From: Nitrospirillum viridazoti CBAmc
GTDB lineage: Bacteria > Pseudomonadota > Alphaproteobacteria > Azospirillales > Azospirillaceae
NCBI RefSeq assembly: GCF_000730165.1
Contig: NZ_CP022110.1
Location: forward strand, 62,001 to 126,000
Direction of reading: 5' to 3'
DNA length: 64,000 bases
Below are positions 1 through 7,318 of this stretch, in pieces. The first letter of the stretch is position 1. Each line of letters starts with the position of its first letter. The position numbers were made by a program, and so were the translations under genes. The notes below the pieces were generated by a model. The model was not told the origin of the DNA. It saw nothing but the letters and a program-made list of their open reading frames with translations, and did no database searches.

Positions 1-773
1 CCGCTGTCCAGATGCGGGCGCAGCCAATCCTCAAACAGCATGATGATGCCGGTCCCGGCGATGGCGGCGTCGATGGCCAGATCCGTGGCCGTGCCCATGC
101 TGATCAGCAGGGGGCCCTTGGGGTCGACATGCACCGTCTCCCCCTCCCGCTCGAACTCCCACAGTGGCGTGGGGCCGTAGGAGAAGCGTCCGCGCAGGCA
201 GGCGTGGGTCAGCAGGTCGCGAGGATGGTCCGGCCGGCCATGGCGGTCGAGATAAGCGGGGGACGCGGCGGTGGCGAAGCGTTGCACGCGCGGCCCGATG
301 GGCACGGCGATCATGTCCTGCTCCAGCCGCTCGCCATAGCGGATGCCGGCGTCACAGCCCGCCGCCAGCACATCGACGAAGGTGTCCTCGGCCGTCACCT
401 CCAGCTCGATGTCCGGATAAGCGGCCAGGAAGCCCGGCACGATGGCGGGCAGCACCAGGCGCACGGCGCTGATGGGCACGTTCAGGCGCAGGGTGCCGGC
501 CGGCCGGTCGCGGAAGCTGTTGACCACGTCCAGCGCCGTTTCCACCTCGGTCAGTGCCGGTCCCAGCCGTTCCAGCAGGCGCTGTCCTGCTTCGGTGGGG
601 GCCACGCTGCGCGTCGTGCGGTGCAGCAGCCGCACCCCCAGCTGCGCCTCCAGCCGGCTGACGGCCTCGCTGAGGCCGGAAGCGCTGGCGCCGCTGGCCC
701 GCGCGCCATCGCGGAAACCGCGGGCGCGCGCCACCGTGACAAAGGCGTTCAGATCACCGAGATCAACTTTCAT
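1..773 (-). CDS. LysR-family transcriptional regulator (3' end beyond window)
   Basis: About 257 residues are visible from an ATG at 771-773; no stop codon is reached, so the C-terminus lies left of the window. The start (MKVDLGDLNAFVTVARA) and the following segment (LSEAVSRLEAQLGVRLLHR) are the typical LysR winged helix-turn-helix of about 60 residues. The rest fits the periplasmic-binding-protein-like effector domain of the CrgA/AaeR-type LysR proteins. The gene is divergent from the aldo/keto reductase that starts 104 bp away, so by the usual LysR arrangement it probably controls that gene and itself. An inverted repeat lies right at its ribosome-binding region. The inducer cannot be told from sequence. 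Confidence 0.93.
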   Translation of the reverse strand, partial: MKVDLGDLNAFVTVARARGFRDGARASGASASGLSEAVSRLEAQLGVRLLHRTTRSVAPTEAGQRLLERLGPALTEVETALDVVNSFRDRPAGTLRLNVPISAVRLVLPAIVPGFLAAYPDIELEVTAEDTFVDVLAAGCDAGIRYGERLEQDMIAVPIGPRVQRFATAASPAYLDRHGRPDHPRDLLTHACLRGRFSYGPTPLWEFEREGETVHVDPKGPLLISMGTATDLAIDAAIAGTGIIMLFEDWLRPHLDS

Positions 774-791
774 TGTTCGCTTTCCCGAACA
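774..791. promoter_or_regulatory. Inverted repeat at the LysR start, candidate operator
   Basis: TGTTCG (774-779) and CGAACA (786-791) form a perfect 6-bp inverted repeat with a 6-bp spacer, directly before the LysR ATG. A second overlapping repeat, GAAC(N5)GTTC, follows at 787-799. The site covers the likely ribosome-binding region of the regulator, a place suited to autorepression. That the LysR protein binds here is an inference. Confidence 0.4.
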
Positions 792-877
792 GCCCGTTCT
801 GACTGTGCCTGATTATCGTACAGGTGCCGCGCGCTTATCTCTACGGGCGTCTTCACACCCCAACAGGGATGCCCAGC

Positions 878-1747
878 ATGAGCACCAGCACGTACACCCT
901 TGGCGACCGCAGCGTGAACCGCATGGGCTATGGCGCCATGCAACTGGCCGGGCCCCACGTCTTCGGTCCGCCCAAGGATCGTGACGCGGCGCTGGCCGTG
1001 CTGCGCGCCGCCGCCGAGTCCGGCGTCAACCATATCGACACCAGCGATTTCTATGGGCCCCATATCACCAACCAGTTGATCCGCGAGGCGCTGCACCCCT
1101 ACCCCAAAGATCTTGTCATCGTGACCAAGGTCGGCGCCCTGCGGGGCCCCGACGCCTCCTGGAATCCAGCCCTCTCCCGCGAACAGCTGACCCAGGCGGT
1201 GCACGACAACCTGCGCAACCTGGGTCTGGACGTGCTGGAGGTGGTGAATTTCCGCGCCATGTTCGACGTTGGAAGTCCCGCCGAGGGATCCATCGAAGCA
1301 CCCCTGACGGTGCTGGCCGAGTTGCAGGCCCAGGGGTTGATCCGCCATATCGGGCTCAGCAACGTGACGGCGACGCAGGTCGCGGAGGGCCGGCGCATCT
1401 GCCGTATCGCCTGCGTGCAGAACCTTTACAACCTGGTCCATCGCGCCGACGACGCCCTGATCGACGACCTGGCCCGTGACGGCACCGCCTACGTACCTTT
1501 CTTCCCCCTGGGCGGCTTCAGCCCGCTGCAGTCGTCCGCCCTGTCCGACGTGGCGGCCCGCCTGGGCGCCACACCGATGCAGGTGGCCCTGGCCTGGCTG
1601 CTGCGCCGCTCGTCCAACATCCTGCTGATCCCCGGCACCTCGTCCGTCGCCCACCTGCGGCAGAACCTGGCCGCGGCCGAGCTGCAACTGACGGACGAGG
1701 TGATGGCCGAGTTGGACGCCATCGCCGCCCCGTCCGCCTCCCACTAA
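878..1747 (+). CDS. ydbC: Aldo/keto reductase, YdbC/PdxI type
   Basis: A 289-residue NADPH-dependent (beta/alpha)8 oxidoreductase. The segments HIDTSDFYG (Asp and Tyr of the catalytic tetrad), VTKVG (Lys) and the C-terminal LLIPGTSSVAHLRQNL cofactor-binding loop are clear. The sequence closely follows the pattern I remember for Escherichia coli YdbC, reported as a pyridoxal reductase (PdxI), including the VVNFR stretch where most family members have the catalytic His. The ATG at 878 is preferred over the in-frame ATG at 869 because AGGG at 865-868 is better spaced to it. It is transcribed away from the LysR gene and probably controlled by it. Substrate assignment to pyridoxal is by resemblance only. 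Confidence 0.9.
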   Translation: MSTSTYTLGDRSVNRMGYGAMQLAGPHVFGPPKDRDAALAVLRAAAESGVNHIDTSDFYGPHITNQLIREALHPYPKDLVIVTKVGALRGPDASWNPALSREQLTQAVHDNLRNLGLDVLEVVNFRAMFDVGSPAEGSIEAPLTVLAELQAQGLIRHIGLSNVTATQVAEGRRICRIACVQNLYNLVHRADDALIDDLARDGTAYVPFFPLGGFSPLQSSALSDVAARLGATPMQVALAWLLRRSSNILLIPGTSSVAHLRQNLAAAELQLTDEVMAELDAIAAPSASH

Positions 1748-1817
1748 ACGCGGCGACTGGCCGACCGATGCCCCCGCGCCTATGTTTGTGCCGGACTGTC
1801 GGCACGGGGGCGAGGCT

Positions 1818-3077
1818 ATGAAACGTGTGCTTGCCGCAAGTGGATTCCTGGGTTTGGCCCTGCTGGCGGCATCCCTGCCGGCCGCGGCTCGGGTGCACAT
1901 CGGCTACACCACCCAGGGCCAATGCGATGGCTTCCCCGCGGTGAACCTGAAGACGGCGCCGGGCCTCTGCGTGGGTCTGGTCGCCAGCCAGCTGGGCTTC
2001 ACCCGCGGCGTGGCGGTGCTGGGCACCGACGTCTATATCGTCGACCTGGGTGGCGGCTGGCGTCACAACCATGGCCGCCTGCTGCGCCTGAAGGATGGCG
2101 GCCGGGCGGCGCCCGAAGTGCTGCTGACCGGCCTGGATGAGCCCCATGCGCTGGTGCCGGCCCCGGGCGGGCGCCTGTACATGAGCGTGCTGGGCCGCAT
2201 CGTCAGCCTGGATCCCAACGCCGCCGACGTGGCGGGCAGCCTGCGCGACGTGGTCACGGGCCTGCCCAAGGAAGGGCTGCATCCCCTGGCAGCGTTGGCG
2301 GTGGCGCCGGATGGGTCGCTGTTCGTCAACGTGGGCTCCGGCACCGACCATTGCGAAACCCCGGGTGGGAAGAAGGGTGAGAATGCCCCGCCCAAGGCCG
2401 ATGTCCCCTGCCCTGAAACCGTGGGCGCCACGCCCCGGGGCGTCATCCTGCATGTGACGCCCGGTGCATCGCCCGTGAGCGTCGCCGGTATGCAGCCTTA
2501 TGCCCGGGGCCTGCGCAATGCCGTGGCGCTGGCGGTGCTGACGGGCAACCAGGTGGTGACCGCCACCAACGCCCGCGACAACATTTCCGACGCCGACCCG
2601 GCCCTGGCGGACGAGGATGCGCCGCACGACCTTTACCTGACTCTGAAGCAGGGCGCCGATTACGGCTGGCCCTACTGCTATGACCAGGGCGTGCCCAGCC
2701 CGGAATATCGCAGCCATTACAAGGATGTGGACTGCAAGGCCAAGCAGGAGCCCACCCTGCTGCTGCCGCCCCATGCGGCACCCTTGAGTCTGTTGCCTTA
2801 TGCCGACGGCCCGCTGCCCGGTCTGGCCGGCACGCTGCTGATCACCCTGCACGGCTATCGCGATACTGGCCACCGCGTGGTGGCCCTGCCCGTGGATGCC
2901 CAGGGCCGCCCCGCCGGACCGGTCAAAGATGTGGTTTCCGGCTGGGACGCCGTCACCGGCGACCACCCCCAGGGGACGCCCGTGTCCCTGGCGCGCCTGC
3001 CCGACGGCAGCGTGCTGGTGACGGAGGATCACAACGGCACCCTCCTGCGCCTGGCGAAAGGAAGCAAGACGCCGTGA
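1818..3077 (+). CDS. Exported PQQ-dependent sugar (sorbosone/glucose) dehydrogenase-like beta-propeller protein
   Basis: A 419-residue protein with a Sec signal peptide (MKRVLAASGFLGLALLAA, cleavage near residue 26). The body reads as repeated propeller blades: RGVAVLGTDVYIVD, LDEPHALVPAPGGRLYMS, LAALAVAPDGSLFVNVGSG, YARGLRNAVALAV, and the closing VSLARLPDGSVLVTEDHNG blade typical of the L-sorbosone/soluble glucose dehydrogenase family. These are periplasmic enzymes that oxidise sugars with PQQ. Several Cys residues (CDGFP, CETPGG, CPETVG, CYDQG, DVDCKA) could form disulfides in the periplasm. GAGG at 1812-1815 is close upstream of the chosen ATG. The stop overlaps the ATG of a truncated downstream frame (ATGA), so it was probably the first gene of an operon. 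Cofactor and substrate are inferred. Confidence 0.8.
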   Translation: MKRVLAASGFLGLALLAASLPAAARVHIGYTTQGQCDGFPAVNLKTAPGLCVGLVASQLGFTRGVAVLGTDVYIVDLGGGWRHNHGRLLRLKDGGRAAPEVLLTGLDEPHALVPAPGGRLYMSVLGRIVSLDPNAADVAGSLRDVVTGLPKEGLHPLAALAVAPDGSLFVNVGSGTDHCETPGGKKGENAPPKADVPCPETVGATPRGVILHVTPGASPVSVAGMQPYARGLRNAVALAVLTGNQVVTATNARDNISDADPALADEDAPHDLYLTLKQGADYGWPYCYDQGVPSPEYRSHYKDVDCKAKQEPTLLLPPHAAPLSLLPYADGPLPGLAGTLLITLHGYRDTGHRVVALPVDAQGRPAGPVKDVVSGWDAVTGDHPQGTPVSLARLPDGSVLVTEDHNGTLLRLAKGSKTP

Positions 3078-3205
3078 TGACCTTCGCCCGCGACGGTGCC
3101 GAACGGCACTCCGCCGTGCTGGCGCCGGAAGATCTGGACCGCCTGGCCGCGACGTTGGCGCCTAGACCGTCCAGTCTTCCAGCGTCAATCCGGGTATGTC
3201 GTTGA
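3077..3205 (+). pseudogene. N-terminal stub of a gene cut off at the vapBC junction
   Basis: An ATG at 3077 overlaps the stop of the preceding dehydrogenase gene in an ATGA junction, the usual sign of translational coupling. The first 28 or so codons (to about 3160) keep the GC-rich codon use of the neighbours and read as a normal protein start (MTFARDG then VLAPEDLDRLAATLA). The latter resembles the opening of phytanoyl-CoA or other 2-oxoglutarate dioxygenase-type proteins, but it is too short to assign. From about 3162 the frame enters the 3' end of vapC on the other strand and stops at 3205, leaving 42 codons. The simplest reading is that acquisition of vapBC removed the rest of this gene. 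Confidence 0.5.
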
Positions 3206-3554
3206 AATCAGCTTGGTTGTTGGTCACCAGTATGGCGCCGACACTAAGGGCGTGGGCCGCGATCATTCGGTCGTAGTCGCGTCCTTTGACCCAGCCGCAC
3301 AGGGCGATGATGCGGCCATAGGCTTCCGCAGCTGCGGCATCGAAGGGCAATACTGGAATATGAGGCAGAAGGACGTTCAGGCGGGCCAGGCGCAGGCCGG
3401 TATGGGCCGGATCTTTATAAAGGCCCCGTTGCAGCTCTGCGAGGCTAAGTGCTGAAAGCAGGATGCCGCCGTCATGCTCCGCCAACCGGTTCAACACCGT
3501 TTCCCCGCCATCCCGTGCATGGATCGCGATATTGGTATCTATCATATAAGCCAA
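3162..3554 (-). CDS. vapC: VapC-type toxin, PIN-domain ribonuclease
   Basis: A 130-residue PIN-domain protein. The acidic metal-binding residues are in the expected places: Asp6 in YMIDTN, Glu40 in LSLAELQRG, Asp93/Asp95 in GRDYDRMIAAHAL, and the TNNQADF segment near residues 111-117. VapC toxins cut tRNA or rRNA when not held by VapB. The ORF opens at a TTG (3554); an ATG at 3545 would give MIDTN. The TTG start matches the common MAYxIDTN family N-terminus. It follows vapB by 4 bp, so the pair is co-transcribed. Its stop lies at the edge of the truncated gene on the other strand. Toxin activity is assumed from the family. Confidence 0.92.
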   Translation of the reverse strand: MAYMIDTNIAIHARDGGETVLNRLAEHDGGILLSALSLAELQRGLYKDPAHTGLRLARLNVLLPHIPVLPFDAAAAEAYGRIIALCGWVKGRDYDRMIAAHALSVGAILVTNNQADFNDIPGLTLEDWTV

Positions 3555-3558
3555 CGAC

Positions 3559-3789
3559 TTAATCCCGCTCAGGCAGCTCAGGAGCCTCCCGCACCTCGAT
3601 TGCGGGTGGCTTGGGCATGGCCTGCAGCATGGCGACGGCTTCTTTCAGATTTTGCCGCGCCGGGAAGATGGTAATGACGTCGCCGACGCGCGTGATGTGC
3701 AACTCCATCCCTAGATCCGGATAGGCCATTTCGGCTGGAATGCGGACGGCTTGGCTGTTGCCGGATTTGAAGATACGGGTGATGGCCAT
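3559..3789 (-). CDS. vapB: VapB-type antitoxin, AbrB/SpoVT-like
   Basis: A 76-residue protein beginning MAITRIFKSGNSQAVRIP, the classic AbrB/MazE-like swapped-hairpin DNA-binding domain of VapB. The C-terminal half (about residues 45-76, Pro- and Glu-rich) is the expected toxin-neutralising tail. The ATG at 3789 is chosen because the family N-terminus begins there; a longer frame reaches 3870 but runs through the operator-like repeat. The gene precedes vapC in the same transcript. It probably binds the AT-rich repeat upstream to repress the pair, as VapBC complexes generally do. Confidence 0.92.
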   Translation of the reverse strand: MAITRIFKSGNSQAVRIPAEMAYPDLGMELHITRVGDVITIFPARQNLKEAVAMLQAMPKPPAIEVREAPELPERD

Positions 3790-3839
3790 GGGCTTTCGTC
3801 CCGAGCGGATCTGAAGCGGAGCAGAAAGTCTGATCCTCG

Positions 3840-3868
3840 GTATATAGTGTGTCAATCCGCGTATATAC
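3840..3868. promoter_or_regulatory. Candidate VapBC operator: paired GTATATA/TATATAC sites
   Basis: GTATATA at 3840-3846 and TATATAC at 3862-3868 are exact reverse complements. Their centres are about 22 bp apart, two helical turns, and the right-hand site GTATATAC is itself palindromic. They lie 51-79 bp upstream of vapB in an AT-rich patch inside GC-rich DNA. This is the spacing expected for two VapB dimers on one DNA face. The same region is upstream of the DCC-family gene on the other strand. Confidence 0.5.
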
Positions 3869-3947
3869 ATTGCGGCCCAGGCTAGGACGCGACCCCAGGC
3901 GACGGTGCTTCGGTTATCCTTTTCCCATACCGAACCCGACCGGAACG

Positions 3948-4400
3948 ATGCCCATGGCCGCGTACAGCTATCGTGATGACCCCTCGGTGCCGGCGTTTCC
4001 GGATGACAGGCCCATCATCATTTTCGACGGCCATTGCGTCCTCTGCTCCGGCTTCGCCCAGTTCGTCATGCGCCATGATCGGGGCGGGCGCCTTCGCCTG
4101 ATGGCGGCACAGACGCCGGTGGGCGCGGCCCTGTACCGGCACTACGGCCTGGATCCGGTGGATTATCAGACCAACCTGGTGCTGGAGGACGGCCTGGTGC
4201 GGGTGAAGTCCGACAGCTCCATCCGTGTGTTCGAGCTCCTGGGATTTCCCTGGTCGCTGATGGCGGCCGGCCGGCTGCTGCCCCGGCGCCTGCGGGACGC
4301 GCTGTATGCGATCGTCGCCCGTAACCGCTTGCGCTGGTTCGGCAAACGGGAGGTCTGCTACCTTCCCACCCCGGAACAGCGGGACCGGTTCATCCTCTGA
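3948..4400 (+). CDS. DCC-family thiol-disulfide oxidoreductase-like protein (DUF393)
   Basis: A 150-residue protein carrying the family hallmark DGHCVLC at residues 27-33, that is a CxxC (Cys30, Cys33) after a beta strand (IIIFD). The later segments SDSSIRVFELLG and the C-terminal REVCYLP are also typical of the YuxK/DCC group. These are predicted thioredoxin-fold oxidoreductases whose partners are mostly unknown. It has no signal peptide, so it is probably cytosolic. ATGs at 3948 and 3954 are equally possible. It heads a same-strand run with the SDR–DoxX, DUF2269 and ABM genes, which suggests a shared redox role. Confidence 0.85.
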   Translation: MPMAAYSYRDDPSVPAFPDDRPIIIFDGHCVLCSGFAQFVMRHDRGGRLRLMAAQTPVGAALYRHYGLDPVDYQTNLVLEDGLVRVKSDSSIRVFELLGFPWSLMAAGRLLPRRLRDALYAIVARNRLRWFGKREVCYLPTPEQRDRFIL

Positions 4401-4430
4401 TAGGGGACGGGCCTCTGACAGGGGACTGGA
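4395..4430. repeat. Imperfect 18-bp tandem duplication at the end of the DCC gene
   Basis: CTCTGATAGGGGACGGGC (4395-4412) is followed at once by CTCTGACAGGGGACTGG (4413-4429). The unit spans the stop codon of the DCC gene, so the second copy is untranslated. It looks like a small replication-slippage duplication. Confidence 0.55.
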
Positions 4431-4448
4431 TCGTCGGGGGGAATGGGG

Positions 4449-5756
4449 ATGCGCGTCCTGGTCATCGGGGCCTATGGGCTGATCGGCGGTTATGTGGTGG
4501 CGCGGCTGCTGGCCGAGGGGCACGCCGTCACCGGCGTTGGCCGTGATGTCGCGACGGCGGCGCGATCGCTGCCTCAGGTGCGCTGGGCCCGCCTCGACAT
4601 GGCCACGGCGGCGGTTGAAGACTGGCGCCCCCTGCTGGCGGATGTCCAGGCGGTGGTGAACTGCGCCGGCGCCTTGCAGGACGGCCCGCGCGACGACCTG
4701 GCGGCGGTGCACCGCGATGGGGTTGCCCGCCTGGCGGCGGCGTGCGTACAGGCCGGCGTACGGCGCCTGGTCCACATTTCCGCCGCGGGGGTCGCCGCCG
4801 ATCGCGGCCTGGGCGCCCAGGGCAACCGCTTCAACGACACCAAGCTGGCAACCGAGACGCTGCTGCGCGCCAGCGGTCTGGATTGGATCATCCTGCGGCC
4901 CGGCCTGGTCCTGGCGCCGGCGGCCTATGGCGGCAGCGCCCTGCTGCGCGGCCTGGCCGCCCTTCCCGGCGTGCTGCCCGTGGTCCATGCCGGTGCCACC
5001 GTGCAGGTGGTGGCCGCGACCGACGTGGCCTTGGCGGTGGCCAAGGCGGTGCTGCCCGATGCGGCGCCGGGCCGCTCCATCGATCTGGTGCATGACGAGG
5101 CCGTGACCCTGGCCGATGTGGTGCTCTCCCTGCGGTGCTGGCTGGGCCTGCCGCCTGCCCCCCTGTGGCATGTGCCAGCGGGCATCGCCCGGTTGGCCGC
5201 CAGGGGGGCGGACGCCCTGGCCTGGGCCGGTTGGCGCAGCCCCTTGCGCACCGCCACGCTGGACCAGCTGCGCGGCGGCATTGCCGGCGACGGCCGGGCG
5301 ATGGAACGCGAATTGGCGATCAGGCCCCTGTCGCTGCTGGACATGTTGGCGGCCTACCCGGCCGGCGTGCAGGAGCGCTGGTTCGCCAAAAGTTATTTCT
5401 TGAAGCCAGCGATGCTGGCAATGCTGGCGCTCTTTTGGACTCTTTCGGGCGTGGTCGGCTTCTGCCGCGTGCCGGAGGCCACCGCCGTTCTGACAATGGC
5501 GGGCATGGCGCAGATGCCGGCTACATTGTTCGTGCTGCTGGGTTCGGCCATCGACTTGGCCTTAGGCGTGGGCGTCGTCTTCCGGCGGTGGGCCAAGGGG
5601 GCCCTTCTGGGCATGGTCGCGGTGTCGGGCGCGTACATGCTGGGCGGCACGGTGTGGCGGCCGGATCTGTGGCTGGACCCCATGGGGCCCTTTCTCAAGA
5701 CCCCGCCGGCGGCGATGCTGGCGCTGGCCGCCCTGAGCCTGCTGGACGAACGCTGA
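4449..5756 (+). CDS. Fusion of an NAD(P)-binding SDR domain with a DoxX-like membrane domain
   Basis: About 435 residues. Residues 1-300 are an atypical extended short-chain dehydrogenase/epimerase: glycine-rich GAYGLIGG near the N-terminus, VVNCAGAL, VHISAAGV and LRPGLVL, resembling NDUFA9/YbjT-type NAD(P)H-binding proteins. From about residue 325 to the end there are four hydrophobic segments (near MLALFWTLSGVVGF, LFVLLGSAIDLALGVGV, LLGMVAVSGAYMLGG, AMLALAALSLL) typical of DoxX_3/DoxX-like proteins. The enzyme domain is thus tied to the inner membrane. ATGs at 4443 and 4449 are both possible. The stop overlaps the next ATG by one base (TGATG), so the DUF2269 gene is translationally coupled. 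Substrate unknown; quinone- or thiol-linked redox is an inference. Confidence 0.85.
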   Translation: MRVLVIGAYGLIGGYVVARLLAEGHAVTGVGRDVATAARSLPQVRWARLDMATAAVEDWRPLLADVQAVVNCAGALQDGPRDDLAAVHRDGVARLAAACVQAGVRRLVHISAAGVAADRGLGAQGNRFNDTKLATETLLRASGLDWIILRPGLVLAPAAYGGSALLRGLAALPGVLPVVHAGATVQVVAATDVALAVAKAVLPDAAPGRSIDLVHDEAVTLADVVLSLRCWLGLPPAPLWHVPAGIARLAARGADALAWAGWRSPLRTATLDQLRGGIAGDGRAMERELAIRPLSLLDMLAAYPAGVQERWFAKSYFLKPAMLAMLALFWTLSGVVGFCRVPEATAVLTMAGMAQMPATLFVLLGSAIDLALGVGVVFRRWAKGALLGMVAVSGAYMLGGTVWRPDLWLDPMGPFLKTPPAAMLALAALSLLDER

Positions 5757-6226
5757 TGGATCTCTACACCCTGGTGAAGGTGGCCCACATCATCGGCGCC
5801 GCCGTGCTGTTCGGCACCGGTGCCGGCATCGCCTTCTTCATGCTGATGGCCCACCGTACGCGCGACCCCACCCTGGTCGCCCACACCGCCCAAATCGTGG
5901 TGGTGGCCGACACGATCTTCACGGCATCCGCCGTGGTGGCGCAGCCGCTGACCGGCGGCACGCTGGCCCATCTGGCCGGATTCCCGATGTTCAGCGGCTG
6001 GATCGGGCTCAGCCTGATCCTGTACGGCGTCACCGGCGCCTTCTGGCTGCCGGTGGTGTGGATACAGATCCGCCTGCGCGACCTGGCGCGGGCGGCGGCG
6101 CGCGCGGGTCGGCCCTTGCCGCCCGCCTATTTCCGCCTGTTCCGGGTCTGGTTCGTCTTCGGCTTTCCCGCCTTTTTCGCCATGCTGGGCATCATCTGGC
6201 TGATGGTCGCCAAGCCCACTTTCTGA
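5756..6226 (+). CDS. DUF2269-family integral membrane protein
   Basis: A 156-residue protein with four predicted membrane helices: LVKVAHIIGAAVLFGTGAG (residues 5-23), IVVVADTIFTASAVVAQPLTG, WIGLSLILYGVTGAFWLPVVW and FVFGFPAFFAMLGIIWLMV. This is the DUF2269 pattern, including the conserved KxxHIIGA-like start in helix 1. No biochemical function is established for the family. Its ATG overlaps the stop of the SDR–DoxX gene, so both are made together and may form one membrane complex. The helix-1 His and the Gln/Pro in helix 2 are the only obvious polar residues in the membrane. Confidence 0.85.
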   Translation: MDLYTLVKVAHIIGAAVLFGTGAGIAFFMLMAHRTRDPTLVAHTAQIVVVADTIFTASAVVAQPLTGGTLAHLAGFPMFSGWIGLSLILYGVTGAFWLPVVWIQIRLRDLARAAARAGRPLPPAYFRLFRVWFVFGFPAFFAMLGIIWLMVAKPTF

Positions 6227-6247
6227 CCCCGCCCAAAGGACTCCTTT

Positions 6248-6544
6248 ATGATCGCCCAGCTGATCCGCCTGGAAGTCGCCCCGGAATTGCGGGAGCAGGC
6301 GCTGGCCCTGCAGCAGGTCAATGTCGAGCAGACGCGGCTGGAGCCGGGCTGCCGCCGCTTCGACTTCGCGGCGGCCAAGGACGAACCCGGCGTTTACTAT
6401 GTATGGGAGGTGTTCGACGATCAGGCCGCCCTGGCCGCCCACTACGCCGGCGCCTATTTCCAGGCTTGGCGCACCTGGATGCTGGCCCAGCCGGAAGGTA
6501 AGGTCGTCCGCACCCGCTTCCCCATCGATCCGCTTTGGCTCTGA
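6248..6544 (+). CDS. Antibiotic biosynthesis monooxygenase (ABM)-fold protein, putative quinol monooxygenase
   Basis: A 98-residue single ABM-type ferredoxin-like domain. It opens with a strand ending in IRLEVAPELREQALALQ, followed by the family signature EPGCRRFDFAAAKDEPGVYYVWEVFDD and AHYAGAYFQAW. Proteins such as YgiN oxidise quinols or polyphenols without a metal or flavin; others in the family have unrelated roles. It follows the DUF2269 gene by 21 bp, with AAAGGA at 6236-6241 as ribosome-binding site. It completes a four-gene run of redox and membrane proteins. It converges on the pseudouridine synthase gene with only 4 bp between stops. Confidence 0.85.
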   Translation: MIAQLIRLEVAPELREQALALQQVNVEQTRLEPGCRRFDFAAAKDEPGVYYVWEVFDDQAALAAHYAGAYFQAWRTWMLAQPEGKVVRTRFPIDPLWL

Positions 6545-6548
6545 GGCT

Positions 6549-7247
6549 CTACTCCCCCGTCCAGCCGCAGCGTTTCAGCGCCGCGCGCAGGTGGGCGGGT
6601 ACCGGGGCCTCGGCACCCACCGGGTCGCGGCTGGGGTAAAGCGGCAGCAGGATGCCGCGGGAATGCAGATGCAGCGGCTGGCCGGCGGGTCCGCCATAGG
6701 CCGGGTCGCCCAGCAAGGGGCAGCCGACATGGGCCATGTGCACGCGGATCTGATGGGTGCGGCCGGTGCGGGGGTATAGCTCAACCCAGGTGATGGGGCC
6801 GTCCGGCGTCTCCGCCCGGCCGCGCACCCGATAATCGGTGACGCTGGCCTGGCTCTCGGGCGTGCCGTCGGGTACCACCTCCATCTTCCAGCCGTTCTTG
6901 TTGGTGCGCTTGAACAGGCTGGCCTCGATATGGCCCTCCTCCGCCGGCGGCGACCCCGCCACCACCGCCCAATAGGTCTTGGACACACGCCCTTCCTGGA
7001 ACAGCTTGCCCAGCTTGCGCAGCGCCTTGGGATGGCGGCCCAGGATCAGGCAGCCACTGGTGTCGCGATCCAGGCGATGGGCCAGGGTGGGTGCCCGCGG
7101 CAGGCCGAAGCGCAGGGCGTCGAAATGGCGTTCCAGGTTGTCGCCGCCGCCGGGGCCGGCGTGTACGGGCAGGCCGGCCGGCTTGTCGATGATCAGCATC
7201 AGCGCGTCGCGGTACAGCACGCGGGCCTGGATGTCTTCTGGCTTCAT
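6549..7247 (-). CDS. RluA-family RNA pseudouridine synthase
   Basis: A 232-residue enzyme converting specific uridines of tRNA or rRNA to pseudouridine. The catalytic motif HRLDRDTSG is present, with the nucleophilic Asp near residue 60. The family elements IDKPAGLPVH, SKTYWAVV, RTGRTHQIRVHMAHVGCPLLGDPAYGG and LHLHSRGI are all in order. There is no N-terminal S4 domain, as in RluA/TruC-type enzymes, so the target uridine cannot be named. The ATG at 7247 is preferred because AAGGA lies about 10 bases upstream; a TTG at 7265 would add six residues and lacks such a site. A GC-rich hairpin (7266-7282) separates it from the upstream gene. Confidence 0.9.
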   Translation of the reverse strand: MKPEDIQARVLYRDALMLIIDKPAGLPVHAGPGGGDNLERHFDALRFGLPRAPTLAHRLDRDTSGCLILGRHPKALRKLGKLFQEGRVSKTYWAVVAGSPPAEEGHIEASLFKRTNKNGWKMEVVPDGTPESQASVTDYRVRGRAETPDGPITWVELYPRTGRTHQIRVHMAHVGCPLLGDPAYGGPAGQPLHLHSRGILLPLYPSRDPVGAEAPVPAHLRAALKRCGWTGE

Positions 7248-7318
7248 GGCGATGGGGTCCTTCAAGGCGCGCGCTGCGCGCCCCCAGGCCTTACCCCGTC
7301 AGGACCCGCCAATCAAGG

